From: Ypsolopha sequella
Taxonomy: Eukaryota > Arthropoda > Insecta > Lepidoptera > Ypsolophidae
DNA: 64,000 nucleotides
Direction of reading: 5' to 3'
Assembly (NCBI GenBank): GCA_934047225.1
Contig: OW203991.1
Span: 4,526,001-4,590,000 of the forward strand
Positions 1 to 11,437 of this stretch are shown here, one piece after another. The position numbers and the translations under genes are program-made. Within the stretch, counting starts at the first letter, position 1, and the number at the start of each line of letters is the position of its first letter. The notes beneath the pieces are model-generated. The model did not search any database, was not told the origin of the DNA, and worked only from the letters and a program-made list of their open reading frames with translations.

Positions 1-150
1 TTGAAGAAAGATGACATCCCTATCGTGAGAGAGGGGGCCAACAGACATGAAGAAATAGCCAAGCTTGATATTGAATCTTTGAGTAGATGTACCAGGCAAA
101 AGCACCTCTCTAGATGCAACGCCCAGTGTAGACGTATAAAAGAGTATTGA
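1..150 (+). CDS. C-terminal tail of an unidentified open frame, cut by the window edge
   Basis: Fifty codons are open from base 1 to a TGA at 148-150, with no ATG. The peptide is charged and has three cysteines near its end (pattern RCTRQ, SRC, QCRR). I do not recognise the family. It could be the last exon of a host gene or the tail of a transposon protein; the transposon-rich surroundings favour the second. Chance alone could give a frame this short in such AT-rich DNA, but the even, charged composition looks more coding than its neighbours do. Confidence 0.3.
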   Translation: MKKDDIPIVREGANRHEEIAKLDIESLSRCTRQKHLSRCNAQCRRIKEY

Positions 151-405
151 TAGATGCCCGGTCTAGACTTCAAGAAAGTGTTAATTTTGTTTTACTGTTA
201 CAGGATAAATTTTCTTTGGTTTTTATGAGTATTTTCATTAATAAATTGTTGAGCTTACATTTTTAATATTGATTTAGTTTTATTTTTGTCCGTGGCTTGA
301 ATTTCCTCAAGTTTTCGGCTCATAATTTGCAGTTTTTATGGATTATAGTAGCTTTTCTAAACGACAAAATATTTTTAATACCCGATCATATACTAATCAA
401 TACTG

Positions 406-561
406 GTGTCAATTCGGCGCAATACAATTTAACTTATATGACAGGACTGACCTTATTTTGAGTGTTCTGTCTTTGTCTTTACGATACAGAAAGAAAAAGA
501 CAGAACGCTCAAATTAAGTTTAGTCCTGTCAAATAATAGTCGTGTTGCACCGAATCGACAC
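406..561. repeat. Foldback MITE, 156 bp
   Basis: The two halves are imperfect inverted copies. The left end reads GTGTCAATTCGGCGCAA and the reverse complement of the right end reads GTGTCGATTCGGTGCAA. Pairing continues through a CTGTCTTT-type core around base 486. No coding content. The terminal repeats suggest a non-autonomous DNA transposon; the superfamily is not clear because I see no sure target duplication. Confidence 0.6.
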
Positions 562-581
562 AAATGTCTTTTAAAAGTTAT

Positions 582-760
582 ATGAATGAATGAATGAATG
601 AATGAATGAATGAATTTATTTCAGAAAGAAAGTACATAATGTAGTATTTTTGTGCGTTACATTATTATATTACTTAGGGCTATCTTAACTTACTTATATG
701 TATATACATTTAATTTACTATCCTAAATAATATACTTAAATATACTAGACATTAATGCAC
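582..760 (-). repeat. Probable LINE 3' end with (AATG)n tail
   Basis: About eight tetramer repeats (582-616) are followed on the plus strand by TTTATTTCAGAAAGAAAG. The same arrangement of a short tandem repeat plus TTTATTT (sometimes TTTATTTCAG) recurs near 22265, 28110, 28800, 54205 and 62665, at several of these beside LINE coding remnants. This is therefore read as the 3' terminus of a minus-strand LINE. The inner boundary is not visible. Confidence 0.35.
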
Positions 761-1659
761 ATAATTATTACGGGTATCAAGGGTCGAAAACTACACACCG
801 TGCTAGTAAAAAACTGTTTGACGGTCATGTAGTTCGCCGTTCATAACCTTCAATTGGTTTGCATTAAGTGTACATAGTATTTTAAATAAATAAATAAATA
901 AATAAATAAACCTAATAAATATGTAATTACCAAGTTTGTACATAATCATTTATTTATAAGGAAGAACATATAATAATATATAAGTACAGATATGCATATA
1001 AATATTGTGTGTGCTGAGGACATCTAAATACGTAAAATTAGTTGAGTGTTGTGTGAGTGTGTGTGTATTTTGTGTAGTTTGGAGAAAGTAAAGTGATTTG
1101 AGACTGTATTTGATCCTGGTATAGTAAGTACCCTTATTTAATTATTTCTAATAACTTTTCTGTATTTGCATAATCTAAGCGCCCTAGTATATATATTGCG
1201 TCGCACAGCAGCAAAGGTGTGCAAGATTGTACAGAAATTCAAACAAGGACTTTTTATAATTCGTTGCCTGTTTATAGATTAGGATCGTAATCACATATTT
1301 GAACATACCATTTACCCATGTAAAAGGAGAAAATAGGGTTTATAGCATTGCCATAATAAAATAAAACAACACAAAGGGGATCAGTAAATTTTATTGAACC
1401 CTTACGCCGGAATGAGCTTGTAAAAACAGAGTAGATTTTACCGCCTATTTCGCATTGATTTTGTGATATTCAACCAGTCTGACGGAATTTGTATTTTGAG
1501 AAACTTTTATTAGCACAAAGTAAAAATCGGTTTGGTTGTTAAGTAAAAGTTTTTTGGGCACGGTGAGTGGGGAAAAATCTTATTGGTTCGCATCACCGAC
1601 ATGCCAACCAAGTGCCATTGTACCTTTTTCTATGATCTGATGATTTCTATGATCTGTAC
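761..1659. other. AT-rich non-coding stretch
   Basis: No gene seen. It holds an (AAAT)n run at 884-910 and a GT-rich patch at 1036-1075. GT-rich patches also follow the LINE-like tails near 21030-21070 and 28340-28420, so the LINE 3' region may extend to about 1100. Confidence 0.5.
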
Positions 1660-3159
1660 CTCAGATAAAGAACCAGTAGATGGACCCTCAGCGTGGCTGT
1701 GCATGAGACAGCGATAGATGTTTAGAATGTTGCCAATGTTGAAATTTTTACCCAAAACTGGGGAATATTGCAAAAAATATATTGTTTTGTGTAATTTTGA
1801 GGTTCCTACTTGTTTTTAAATATACATTGTGTTGATTTGGTCCGCAGCTTTCATTACACGATATTGTAATAAAAACTATGGAAAAAACATACAGGTTTAC
1901 CATTTATTGTCATACCCGCGCCACGTTGCGTCGTAAATTCAGTCTTAGCGCGATCAACAGTGAGATTGTTTTATGGAAAATATCGGAAACCATCGGTCTC
2001 TAGTGATTTGTTTTTATTTATAAAATATTTTCTTGAATACACATTGCGTACAGTGACACCCACGTAACGGAAACTGTCAACCAAAAAATTATTCTGAATA
2101 ATAATTTAAAATATTATTTAATTTTAAATTTGTTACTTTGTTTTATGGTATAAATAAAATAAGGAAATCTCAAGATATATTTCGGGTCTTCTTAGAAGAT
2201 ACTCAACTGATGCCGGGTCCAGGTCGGACCCGAAATATATCTTGAGATTTCCTTGTATTTGCTTATCTTATTTATCAGTATATTTATATTTTTTTTAAAA
2301 ACTTTAAAAGCTGTTATAGTGTATATTATTAAAAAAGGTATAAATAAAAAAGATATTCAATTAAAAAAATCTATGTTTATTACAATAAAACATATTTATT
2401 TATTAAACATGTAACCGGGATGCTCACAAAAGAATCAGGTTGCACAAAGAGCTACAGAGCGCGCCATAGTAGTAATACAGGACATTGTCTTAACTGCACC
2501 CTTTTTTTTCTTTTATATCGAAGAAATGATCATCAAAGTGAACTGAACAAATTCTCGAATACTTCGTTGCTTTCCAATTTTGTCGCCCAGTAGCGTGCAG
2601 CCATTTCTTCTGTATTTCAGCATTAGAAGGAAATCTAAAATATGATATAAAAAATATTAGGGTAGATAACTTTCATTCGCTGGCAACATTGTTGAAGGTT
2701 ACGATAAACTATTTTAAGGAAATTATGCAATAAATCTTAATTTTATTAACAAACAGCATTCAGAAACTACGCAAAATACTATGAATGATAATTACAAGGC
2801 TTTACAAAGTCAACAATACATAAATTCTCTGCTTACGTGTGAAATGTTATTCCGTCCATTTTTCGTTCACTGCTGCTTTTACAGCCTAAAATACTACAGC
2901 CAACCATAGCGCAGAAACTAAGTAAAATAATACTTTTATTATTATATTAAACATTAAAAAACTTAGAAATATGCAAACAATGTTGTTTGTTTGTCACAAC
3001 TCGAGTTGTGACATTGTGACAAACAAAAAATCCGGCCACGCTGACAAGGACAAAAACTAATCTCTTATCTCATTCTTTCACATCTGTTAACCGATAAGGG
3101 ATCTCGCTCTATTACCTAAACGTCATTATTTGACTCCATCTACTGGTTCTTTATCTGAG
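1660..3159. mobile_element. Possible 1.5-kb element bounded by 25-bp inverted repeats
   Basis: Bases 1660-1684 (CTCAGATAAAGAACCAGTAG and five more) are perfectly complementary to 3135-3159. A second short match (CAGCGTGGC at 1689-1697) pairs with 3035-3043, so the right arm carries about 90 extra bases. The interior has no long frame. It includes the hairpin repeat at 2161-2254 and a perfect 22-bp palindrome at 2992-3013 (TGTCACAACTCGAGTTGTGACA split over two lines). This could be a non-autonomous DNA transposon or two solo repeats in opposite orientation. Confidence 0.35.
2161..2254. repeat. Inverted hairpin repeat with hammerhead-like motif (copy 1)
   Basis: Perfect 28-bp inverted arms (2161-2188 and 2227-2254) enclose a second fold. 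Reading the plus strand from 2202: CTCAA, CTGATG, CC, a 6-bp stem (GGGTCC/GGACCC) with a 5-nt loop, GAAA, TATATC, then TTGAG, which pairs with CTCAA. The order of conserved pieces matches a minimal type-I hammerhead ribozyme, except that two bases (CC) stand where the canonical core has a single A. Close relatives lie at 6321-6366, 38232-38275, 44370-44414 and 44933-44977. Confidence 0.5.
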
Positions 3160-3662
3160 ATCTGTACTATACGTGAAACTTCAAATTGATAATTTGACAG
3201 TTAAGTTTTGCACTTATGAATAAGAATATTCTATGGCCAGCAGTTTTTTATTATCTTTGTGAACTGCTTTATCACTATTATGAAATACGGTATTATAGGT
3301 GGTATAGGCCTCCAATAACATAGACAACATTACAAATATTAACTTGTTAAAGAAATGACATCTGACTTCTGACGAAGACCAGTGCAAGCTCTCTTTGCAA
3401 ACTATTAGATGATAACATTCTATACAAATCTGCGCTTTGTTGCCCTTGTTACTCTTGCATAAATACAATTTAAATTTGTAACTGGTTTTCGTTTCGAACT
3501 GGTTTTCTTCTTATCTTGGCGTGATAGCAGAAACTAATCATTTAAGAATATGTCATTCTATTACCTCTAGAATGTAAGCTTTGTTTTCTTTTTTTTGTTA
3601 ACTGTTAATTCTTTATTTTTAGGTTATGTAGTGTTGTTTATTTAAGTAGTTAAGAGGAACGG
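3160..3662. other. Non-coding stretch
   Basis: AT-rich sequence with no supported gene. A short minus-strand open frame here (3214-3468) shows no recognisable domain and is taken as chance. Confidence 0.4.
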
Positions 3663-3941
3663 GGTGCACGCAGTGGCGTGCACAGAACTTTTTGCTGGAA
3701 AAGCAAACAATTGGTCAAGAACAACAATAAAAAAAATATGAAAAAATTTAAAAATCACTTTGAAAAAAAAAATTTTGTATGACGCCAGGGTAGACAATGT
3801 CTACCCTAGAGTGAAAATTTTCTATACAAACTTTTTTTTTTCAAAGTGATATTAAATTTTTTTTATATTTTTTTTATTGTTGTTCTTGACCAATTGTTTG
3901 CTTTTCCAGCAAAAAGTTCTGTGCACGCCACTGGGTGCACG
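3663..3941. mobile_element. hAT-type foldback MITE with 8-bp target duplication
   Basis: The element at 3671-3933 (263 bp) is almost wholly palindromic: it starts CAGTGGCGTGCACAGAAC and ends with the reverse complement of that. Both sides carry the identical octamer GGTGCACG (3663-3670 and 3934-3941). CAG termini and an 8-bp duplication are the signature of the hAT superfamily. The arms are about 105-110 bp, giving a strong cruciform. A decayed relative is at 43627-43817. Confidence 0.85.
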
Positions 3942-4244
3942 GATAAACCCAAACAGGTTTTTGTTGCACTCCTGTATTGTTTAGTATTTTTGTAATACAA
4001 ATAAATAAATAAATAAAAAAATATATATATATTCTTCTTCAACTTGATATTAGAAAAAAACATTGAATAATCTTTCATCCTCCCTCTCCTTATTACTAAT
4101 CAAGCTGCCAAAGTCTCTAGAAAGTTCATAAGATGACCATATCGTTATCTATGGATAAGAAGTTAAGCTCAGTCTGAGAAGTTAAGCAACGCCCTTTCTG
4201 AGGATATGCCAGTATATCCCATAGACTTAGGATATACTAAGCAC

Positions 4245-4453
4245 TAAAGGCTGATTTACACAGGGTCAGTTACTGACTACAAATTCGAGGCAAGTCAGTG
4301 CTGACCCGAAAAAAACCCTGTGTAAACTGATTTGAAGTCAGTACAGTGGCTTGAAGTCAGCGCTGACTTGAATATTCGCACACGAATATTTTGAAGTCAG
4401 TGTCGGCGCCGGCACTACTGACTTGTGCACTGACCTGTATAAACCTGCCTTAA
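4245..4453. mobile_element. MITE with TAA duplication, PIF/Harbinger-like
   Basis: The element at 4248-4450 starts AGGCTGATTTACACAGG and ends CCTGTATAAACCTGCCT, an imperfect 17-bp terminal inverted repeat, flanked by TAA at 4245-4247 and 4451-4453. A 3-bp TWA duplication is the PIF/Harbinger hallmark, but three bases can agree by chance, so the family is tentative. The interior holds several TGAAGTCAG repeats in both orientations. Confidence 0.55.
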
Positions 4454-5982
4454 GTCTATGTCTATGTCTATGGCACAGACATTCAAGCAGTCGTCGTCAA
4501 CACACAAAAAAAAAGTTGTTATGCTAGTTATAGAGGTATAGACTTAGGATATATGGGTGCTAGGTGCTAGGTGATCTCAAAGCGATTATATTGTCTTTGG
4601 GTAATCGTGATTCTGAGAGAAGTCACAATAGGCTTGAGCCAATGATCTTGTATTATACTAAAGTAAATAAAACTTCATTGGCTTGAGCATAATAAAGTTT
4701 TTATCGGAACAATAATAATAATTAGTCAATGAACGGTTTCTATTTAAAAGACACGGGATATCAGTTTACTTCCAGTGGCATATTTTAAGATTTTAAGGTT
4801 TTCTGCTCCAAAAATAAACGAGAAAAAAGCAAAAAATATTTCAATAATTAAATTAAATTAAACCCAGCCGTGTATTGATTTGGACTCAGAACGATGATAA
4901 TGAAAAACTCAAAAGGCAATCCAAAGATAACACACCATTTTTTCAAATAAAAGTATAAAGTCAAAAAGATAGGTAAAGATTGAATATGAAAGGCGCCCTA
5001 AGCTGAGCGCGAGGTGCGATTTGCGCCGCCCCTCACAGCCTGCCGCCCCGGGCCATGGCCCTTTTTGCCCTAGAGTAAATACGCAACTATTTACTCCCCA
5101 GGAATAACAAAATAATTAAACGCTAGGAAACGTATTTCGTGTTTGTATGTTTCTTTTCTAGGGTTCCTCACTTAAAGAAACCATTATGTGAGTCTCTATT
5201 GTTCGTCCGTCCTTCCGTCCGTGTGGATAACTGCAACCCACACAAATTTTGCAAAAAATTCCATAATTTTTAGGGCTCAAAGGCTTTACAAGACCTCCTT
5301 CTCATCTATAGATCTATTTTATGGATCAGAAGCTAGTTTTAAGAGGGAAGTAATAAGTAAGATACTTAATAAATAGATATATAATAAGAATGTGACTGCA
5401 CACTATATTCGTAACAAATAATTATCAACATTCCTCTATCCTAGTTCCCTACCCTACCATACACACACACACTTACTTTTACTCTGACATTCTACGCCGC
5501 TAACTTTTCAATATTACTATTTTTCTGTATATAAATGTATGTATTTTTTCCTCTTGGTCTATGAAGTTCGTTTCAAATGTATTATTGTAGAAAATGTAAA
5601 ACCGTAATTGGCATAAGTTTTGATATTATTAGCTACGATCATAAATGTTTAAGGCTGTGGTTTTTGTAATAACAATAAAATAAAATAAAATAAAATATGT
5701 ACAGGTACAGTTTCGAGAAAAACTAGCAACGGCAAAATTGCCAAATTCGAAACTATAAAGAATACTCAAGAAAAAAAATTGAAATCAGTTAGTCCCAGTT
5801 TTTAACCGAGTTCAAAAAAGTTCTTAATTCGACTGTATATTTTATTTTTATTTCCAGAGTACGCGATTTTGAGGAGCAGCGCAAAATTAATTATTAATTA
5901 ATTAATTAATTTCTTTAATTATGTAGAGACGTGCGCTCAGTGTGCACGAGGGTTTACTTGGAAGATCGGCTACATAAGCCAT
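4454..5982. other. Non-coding stretch with simple repeats
   Basis: No gene seen. Notable parts are a GC-rich island at 4992-5065 in an otherwise AT-rich region, a decayed copy of the TTCCGT/CGTCCGTCC dispersed repeat around 5160-5345, a (CA)n run at 5461-5474, an (AAAAT)n run near 5677-5697 and an (ATTA)n run near 5887-5912. Confidence 0.45.
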
Positions 5983-6190
5983 CTTCTTCTTCTTCTTCTA
6001 AATTCTTTATTGCACAAAACAACAGTTTAATGTACAACAGGTGGACTTAATGCTAGAAGCATTTTTTCCCAGTCAACCCGACAGAAATTACAAGAAAGTT
6101 ACATAGGCTGGTGTGCAAAAAGGCTTCACAATTTTAAAGTTTAAACAAGAAATAAAAAATAAAAAAATACATTTATGTACTTATCGATAA
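5983..6190 (-). repeat. Probable LINE 3' tail with (CTT)n
   Basis: A CTT run is followed on the plus strand by AAATTCTTTATTGCACAA and later by TTAATGCTAGAAGCATTTTT and CAGTCAACCC. This is the arrangement of a minus-strand CR1-like LINE 3' end with a microsatellite tail, a type that is common in lepidopteran genomes. No coding part remains. Confidence 0.4.
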
Positions 6191-6247
6191 GTTTTGTAAT
6201 TAAATACTATGAAAAATATATATATTGCCTTTATCAGCTTGTTTTTT

Positions 6248-6481
6248 CGTTTTTTATATATAATTATATAGGTAAATACACATAAAAGAAACACAATAAT
6301 TGTAGCATAACATAATAATAGTCCAAGATATATTTCGGGCCCCACTGGGCCCGGCATCAGTTGGAGTAATAAATGCCGGGCCCAGTGTGGCTCGAAATAT
6401 ATCTTGGACTATATTATGTTATTCTACAATAATTGTGTTTCTTTTATGTGTATTTACCTATATAATTATATATAAAAAACG
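6248..6481. repeat. Long inverted repeat with hammerhead-like motif (copy 2)
   Basis: Arms of about 110 bp (6248-6358 and 6374-6481) flank a 15-bp centre. The minus-strand arm contains the hairpin at 6321-6366: outer helix CTCCAA/TTGGAC (5 of 6 pairs), CTGATG, CC, GGGCCC stem, GAAA, TATATC. In the plus-strand arm CTGATG has decayed, so only one arm keeps the motif. See the entry at 2161 for the family. Confidence 0.6.
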
Positions 6482-7464
6482 TAATTAAATACTAATAATA
6501 TAAAAGTAAGATTCAAAAAAAAAATATATATATATATTATATATATATGAAGATAATATACTACATAAATACTTATAACGTTACGAATATGTATATATGA
6601 ATATATATAAAAATATACTTACATAAAACAATATTAACACATATGCATATAATATAATTAAAGACGAGAGTAAGTTACTAGTCGTGAAATTTTCAGATTG
6701 TTATGTTGATACCAGATCTAATGACGGACGGAATCTTCGGACGCACCAGAACCGTATGTCATCGTCGGTAGCAGTGGAAGTGGTTGCCATGGCGAAAACG
6801 GTCGGAGTGGTACATCATCAAATCATCATCATCATCACCATTATCATCATCATCATTTAAAAATAAACAAAGATAACAGAAATATATTTTCATGTTAATA
6901 TATTGATGGGTCGTAATAAAAGCTCCGAAAACAAAATTGAAAATCAGGTTGTTCAATTTATGAATGTGACTGCCTTAAATACTAATCTACCAAAAACTTA
7001 TGTGCTTATAAATATACGAAAACTACCGAAAACTACCGAATGGAATACTGAAAATTTCGAAAACTACTGTCAGCTATTTTTATCGTAGATCTCCGTATAT
7101 TTTTTTTTGTATATCATGAATTCTGTTAAAACTAGAGACCTTGCCTCGCACTGCTCCGCTTCGCTCGGCACCTTATTTTATCTTACATATCAACCTAACA
7201 CGCTCCTCCTCGCTTCGCTTGTCGTCTCACCTATTTTTGACTTTTGGTTCATAGTTTTGCTTTTGACTATGTTTTTTCGGTAAGTTCTTTCGGAAGTTCA
7301 GTAATTTATTCGGAGGTTCATTATTTAACCCGGGTGGTCGTGAGAAATTTTAGTTTGCTATTTTAGTTTTAGTTTTAAGTTTTTAAATTTTAGTTTTAGT
7401 TATATTTTAAAACTATTACCTATACACAAAGATTATTTAATTACTTATATTACATTAAAACTGA
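6482..7464. other. AT-rich non-coding stretch with a dispersed C/G-rich repeat
   Basis: No gene seen. An (AT)n tract lies at 6520-6550. A GATGAT/CATCAT-rich tract is at 6818-6856. Bases 7140-7240 carry a dispersed repeat built from CGCTCCGCTTCGCTCG-like words and ending CACCTATTTTTGAC; relatives are near 13700-13800 and 30898-31000. Bases 7408-7480 resemble 41225-41300. Confidence 0.45.
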
Positions 7465-7692
7465 CCTGTAATAAGTGTATCTGTTGTATACGTACCTGCA
7501 TTGCTTTTACTAAGTACTAGGAATAAGTCTTTATTTACTTTACCATATGCGGGTACAAATTATGCAAAAAATAGATTTTTGGTTCATGCTTGTGATTGTT
7601 ATAATAAAGATTTTCTTGATCTTGACATATTGCATCTTTCGCTGGGTCTATTTAAATCTTCATTGTTTAAAACGTTTTTAAAAAAGTACTAA
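7465..7692 (+). pseudogene. C-terminal fragment of a non-LTR retrotransposon reverse transcriptase
   Basis: An open frame with no ATG runs from 7465 to a TAA at 7690-7692. Its last 58 residues have the pattern of a LINE ORF2 C-terminus: TRNK, then PYAGTNYAKNRFLVHACDCYN, and a final FKTFLKKY ahead of the stop. All catalytic domains are missing. An AT-rich 3' region ending AATAAAATAAATAAATA near 8000 would be its 3' UTR and tail. The assignment rests on overall pattern only. Confidence 0.45.
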
Positions 7693-7999
7693 ATATTTTC
7701 TTAGTGATACTTAACTTTGTGTCAGTGTTAATTTTAATTTATATATATCTTTCTCTCTTCAATTTGCTTTGTTAATTTGGTAATTTATATATATTTTTTC
7801 CCTTTTCAATTTGCTTTGTTTTGTGTAACTTTACTGAGTAACTTATACCGTAAGTACATGTTGCGTTGTTATAACACATAAATTTATTTACTTGCAAAAT
7901 TTATGTGGAAACTTGTTTGGTTTCAAGATTAATTTATTGTTATTTGTATTATGTGTAAAAAAAACTGTTTGTTTTCCAATCAATAAAATAAATAAATAT

Positions 8000-9100
8000 A
8001 TTTCATGTTTCCTTTCATTTCATTTTATATTATCTAAATCCGTTCAGTGATGCATTTTTAGATACGCAGGTGAATTATAAAAAAATTAAAGCGGTACTGG
8101 CGACCCAAAACTGCGTATAGCAGAGGCTTGAACTTTTTTTAGAAAACAATGAATAAGTTTTAACAAACTTAAATTAAGAATAAAAACAAATTCAACGACG
8201 TATCACTTATCAGTCTTATTCTGTTAAGGGAATCATTGAGTTAGAGCCTGCGGCCGCGATAAACCGGCAGTGGATATCAGAGACTCAACGGTCGCGTGAG
8301 CAGATAAACACCAATTTGACATAACACTATACAACCCCGCTAAGTAGAGGTTTCACAAGGAGGAATTTTATTCACAAGTTTTATTATTAAAAAGAAAAAA
8401 CTAAACGTTTTAGGAAAAATCTGTTTGTTTCAGAGTGTAATAAAATTTATACAAGTTTTAATCCATAATTAATATGTATGGAATTTTGCTCAAGTAATCT
8501 TAAACCTCGACATGACAAGTTTTTTTAAGAGCAATCTTTGTTGTTTTTTTTTCTCATTGCTGGAATGATTTCAGATGATTCTGTTTCGCTAAGTGTGTGC
8601 ATTATATTTTAGGCAGTTTTTTTTTTTTCACTTATAGTATTGCTAGATTCTTCAAACAACGAAGAATAAATTAGGGAACTTTGATGTTTTTGCGGAGCCT
8701 ATCCCCAATGATAGCCTTAAATATAATCTTAACTCTGATAATGTGATCAGCGCGCCGTGCCACTTCAATTTTCTGGTAATTTATCCTCACAAGATGGAGT
8801 TACGTTAATTGTACCTGCTGTAGCAGGGTTCGGTTACGAGATTAATTGGATACTATAGTTTCTTACCTGAGAGTTATGCGGTTGAAATATTATCGAAGTT
8901 GTTATAGAGAATTTTATTTTTATCTATGCTATCTATCTATGTATAGGTTAAATCTGTTCTAAAACTGAATAAGAGCACCCCGACTTAACGCAGTCTTGTG
9001 GTTACTACCTCTAGAGTGTATAGCCGTCGCCGCGGAGGGAGGACAGCCATGCAAAATAGAGTTTTAGAACTCATTATTCTTACATTCTTCTAACTGTTAG
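8000..9100. other. Non-coding stretch with one exon-like patch
   Basis: Mostly featureless. At 8620-8640 a long T run ending CACTTATAG resembles a 3' splice site. It is followed by about 50 codons without a stop and a possible CTG/GTAATT donor at 8774. I recognise no protein family in it, so it is not called as an exon. Confidence 0.3.
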
Positions 9101-9104
9101 AACT

Positions 9105-9240
9105 AACTTTTACTCTCCCCCGAATTACTTCGAGGGGGTCTCCAAGTAAGATGGTGGTACCTCCGCAGTCGAGCCCGGTATCAGCTCTACCACCTCTAGA
9201 TACTTGTACTGGTTCACAATAGTATCTTGTGTAACTATAA
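9105..9240 (-). repeat. Possible SINE remnant
   Basis: On the minus strand the segment reads GGTGGTAGAGCTGATACCGG, then GGTACCACCATC, and resembles the body of a common lepidopteran SINE from memory. No tRNA-like head or poly(A) tail can be defined, so the call is weak. Confidence 0.25.
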
Positions 9241-10246
9241 CATAATGTGAGACATTGGGACACGAGTGCTTGTTTATTCGTTTGTTTCGTCGTCATATTT
9301 GTATTAAAATTCTTTGAAAAAATAATTATAAAATTATATATATGCATATAAATTATATGTATCATAATTTTTTGGCGTATGTTACCTGAAAAAAAATGAA
9401 AAAATATATTTTATGAATTTTGTTTAATCATCTGATTCTTCATTTTGACTTTTGTTGCACTCATGCTTAACTATGGCTACTCATAAGTTGTACAGACGCT
9501 AGCGGTTCAAGTTCTCTCTTTGTAAACGATTTTAACAGCTATGGCCATGCATGTTGGCGTCTGTACAATAATGACTGTTTTTTTTTCACTTTGTGTACAT
9601 ATTGTTCAAATTAATCTTATGTGACATAGGCTAAGTTTTTTATGAATAAATAAATATTATTATTATTTTGAGAATTTTTGATCTATTGAGTAACAAGTTA
9701 AAAAAAAAAATAGTATTATTTCACTATCATCTAAAGTGAAAATACCGAACCCTGTTTTGACCGACCTCGAAAGCCCGGTGAGGTTCTTTTATATGCCCTT
9801 AGGCTTTTTCGCGGACTGCCTCCCGGACGGACAAAGAAAGGGATGTTTGCTATATTGTTTATCATTTTATTACGGAGCCCTAAAAAGCAATCTTTTCCTC
9901 AAATACAAATCTTTAACTCAAGGTCACATCATCTCAGGTCCAAACCCTTGGGACAAGATGGCCGCTATCTAACTAAACATCGCCCTTTACCCATGTTGCC
10001 TAATTCAGTCTTTATTGCTTTGAGGTAAGCACGAAAATTCCAAAATCTACGAGACAACTTATGTGATAAGATGTCTAATTGGAAGATTGAAATCCCAAGC
10101 CACGTCACACGAGATCCTTTTAGCCCCATGCGAAGCAAAAACAAAATCGTTTTTAGGAATAACATATCTTTTCACTAAATAAATGATCATTACAAATACA
10201 GCTTTTGAAAGATGTTGGCCTCGTAGCACGTGACATACTGTTTAAT
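9241..10246. other. Non-coding stretch
   Basis: No gene seen. Bases 9487-9557 form a small inverted pair (TTGTACAGACGC / GCGTCTGTACAA) about 45 bp apart, possibly the ends of a tiny MITE. Confidence 0.35.
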
Positions 10247-10535
10247 AGCAAAAACATCGTGTCACGCTCCTCCCACTTGTGATTCAACTAAGTTGCGTCG
10301 CGGGCGATTAAACACTGTGCTACGAGTGCAGATGTACGTCACAAACACAAAAAATACTTCTTTTAGTATTCTAGCACCCGTAGTATAAGGTTTAATCGCA
10401 CGTGACACGAATAAGTTTAATCGCAAGTGCGAGAAGCATGTTTTTGCGATTAAACAGTACGTCACGCTTTTTGCACTTGTGATTTAAATAGCGGCGTCGC
10501 GAGCGATTAAACCTTATGCTACGGGCCCAGGTGTC
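10247..10535. repeat. Two diverged direct copies of a 95-bp unit
   Basis: Blocks at about 10247-10340 and 10440-10535 share ACGTCACGCT or TGTCACGCT, CACTTGTGATT, GCGTCGCG and GCGATTAAAC in the same order. The sequence between them repeats the word GCGATTAAAC or its complement. This looks like an old tandem duplication or a decayed minisatellite. It is richer in CpG than its surroundings. Confidence 0.45.
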
Positions 10536-11076
10536 ACTATTTAAATATGCAGTAAAATAAATAATATTATTTGCGCCACATAGAGGTTGCCTATTAGATC
10601 TCAAACATTTATATGTATATATGTTTGTTAATTAATCAGTTAACGATTTGTATGAAATGCACGAAAACATTCCGTATTATGTAGAAATTTTGTAAATTCA
10701 AAACTTTCGAATTTAAAAAATCGCAGTAGATATCTTTAGTTCTTTAATTCAAAAATAAAAGAAACATCTTAATTGTGTTAGTTCTTAATCGTGTCTTAAG
10801 TTCTTAATCTTAAATTGCATTTTGTACCGGACATGAAACGTGCCCCCTTAAGGTTGTTTCGACAAAACGCGTTCTCAAATGCAAAACTTATGATTATTGA
10901 CTAAATAGTATAAAATAAGTGTGATTCATGGCATTTGGCGACCATAGTTTAATGCCAATTAAGCTTTTCTAGCAAAGTTGTGTAATTTAATGCTTTACGT
11001 TTTAAATAATCCTGCACAACGACTATAAACAAGCTTTAAGTTATTGTGCAGATTCATTTACAAAGCATTACTTATA

Positions 11077-11437
11077 TTAAGGGGCTGCACAATGCTAAAA
11101 TTCAGTCCTGCTCTAACGCTTTTGTTTGTTAACTGTCTATTCTGCTCTAATCAAATGGCGCGCACGCAAAACTTCAGTTATTTTGAAATCGCGACTACAT
11201 TAAGACATCTACTATAATTTATTTATGTAATAAAGATGGCTTTTTCTAGTAAGTATCTGCGTGTGTTGGTTTCGTTTCAATCGGTTTTGACATGTGGAAA
11301 CTGAATCGCTTTTTCCGTGAAATTCATGCTTTTTTAAAAGTATTATAAATAAAAGAAGATTGAAAGTATGTTTATTTATAAAGTGTAATTAATAATTGTC
11401 TTGAGTCAAAATGCAAAACTGGTGTTTAGCATAAATT
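11077..11437 (+). mobile_element. TTAA-flanked MITE, right end eroded
   Basis: It begins TTAA-GGGGCTGCACAATGCT and is collinear, as reverse complement, with the better preserved copy at 41982-42406. The expected right terminus is decayed: bases 11401-11437 match only loosely. A TTAA duplication with short terminal repeats fits a piggyBac-type MITE. Confidence 0.6.

Noticed and set aside
9090..9365. 91-residue minus-strand frame as a gene
   Set aside because: The only structured part looks like SINE body sequence, and the rest is AT-rich low complexity.
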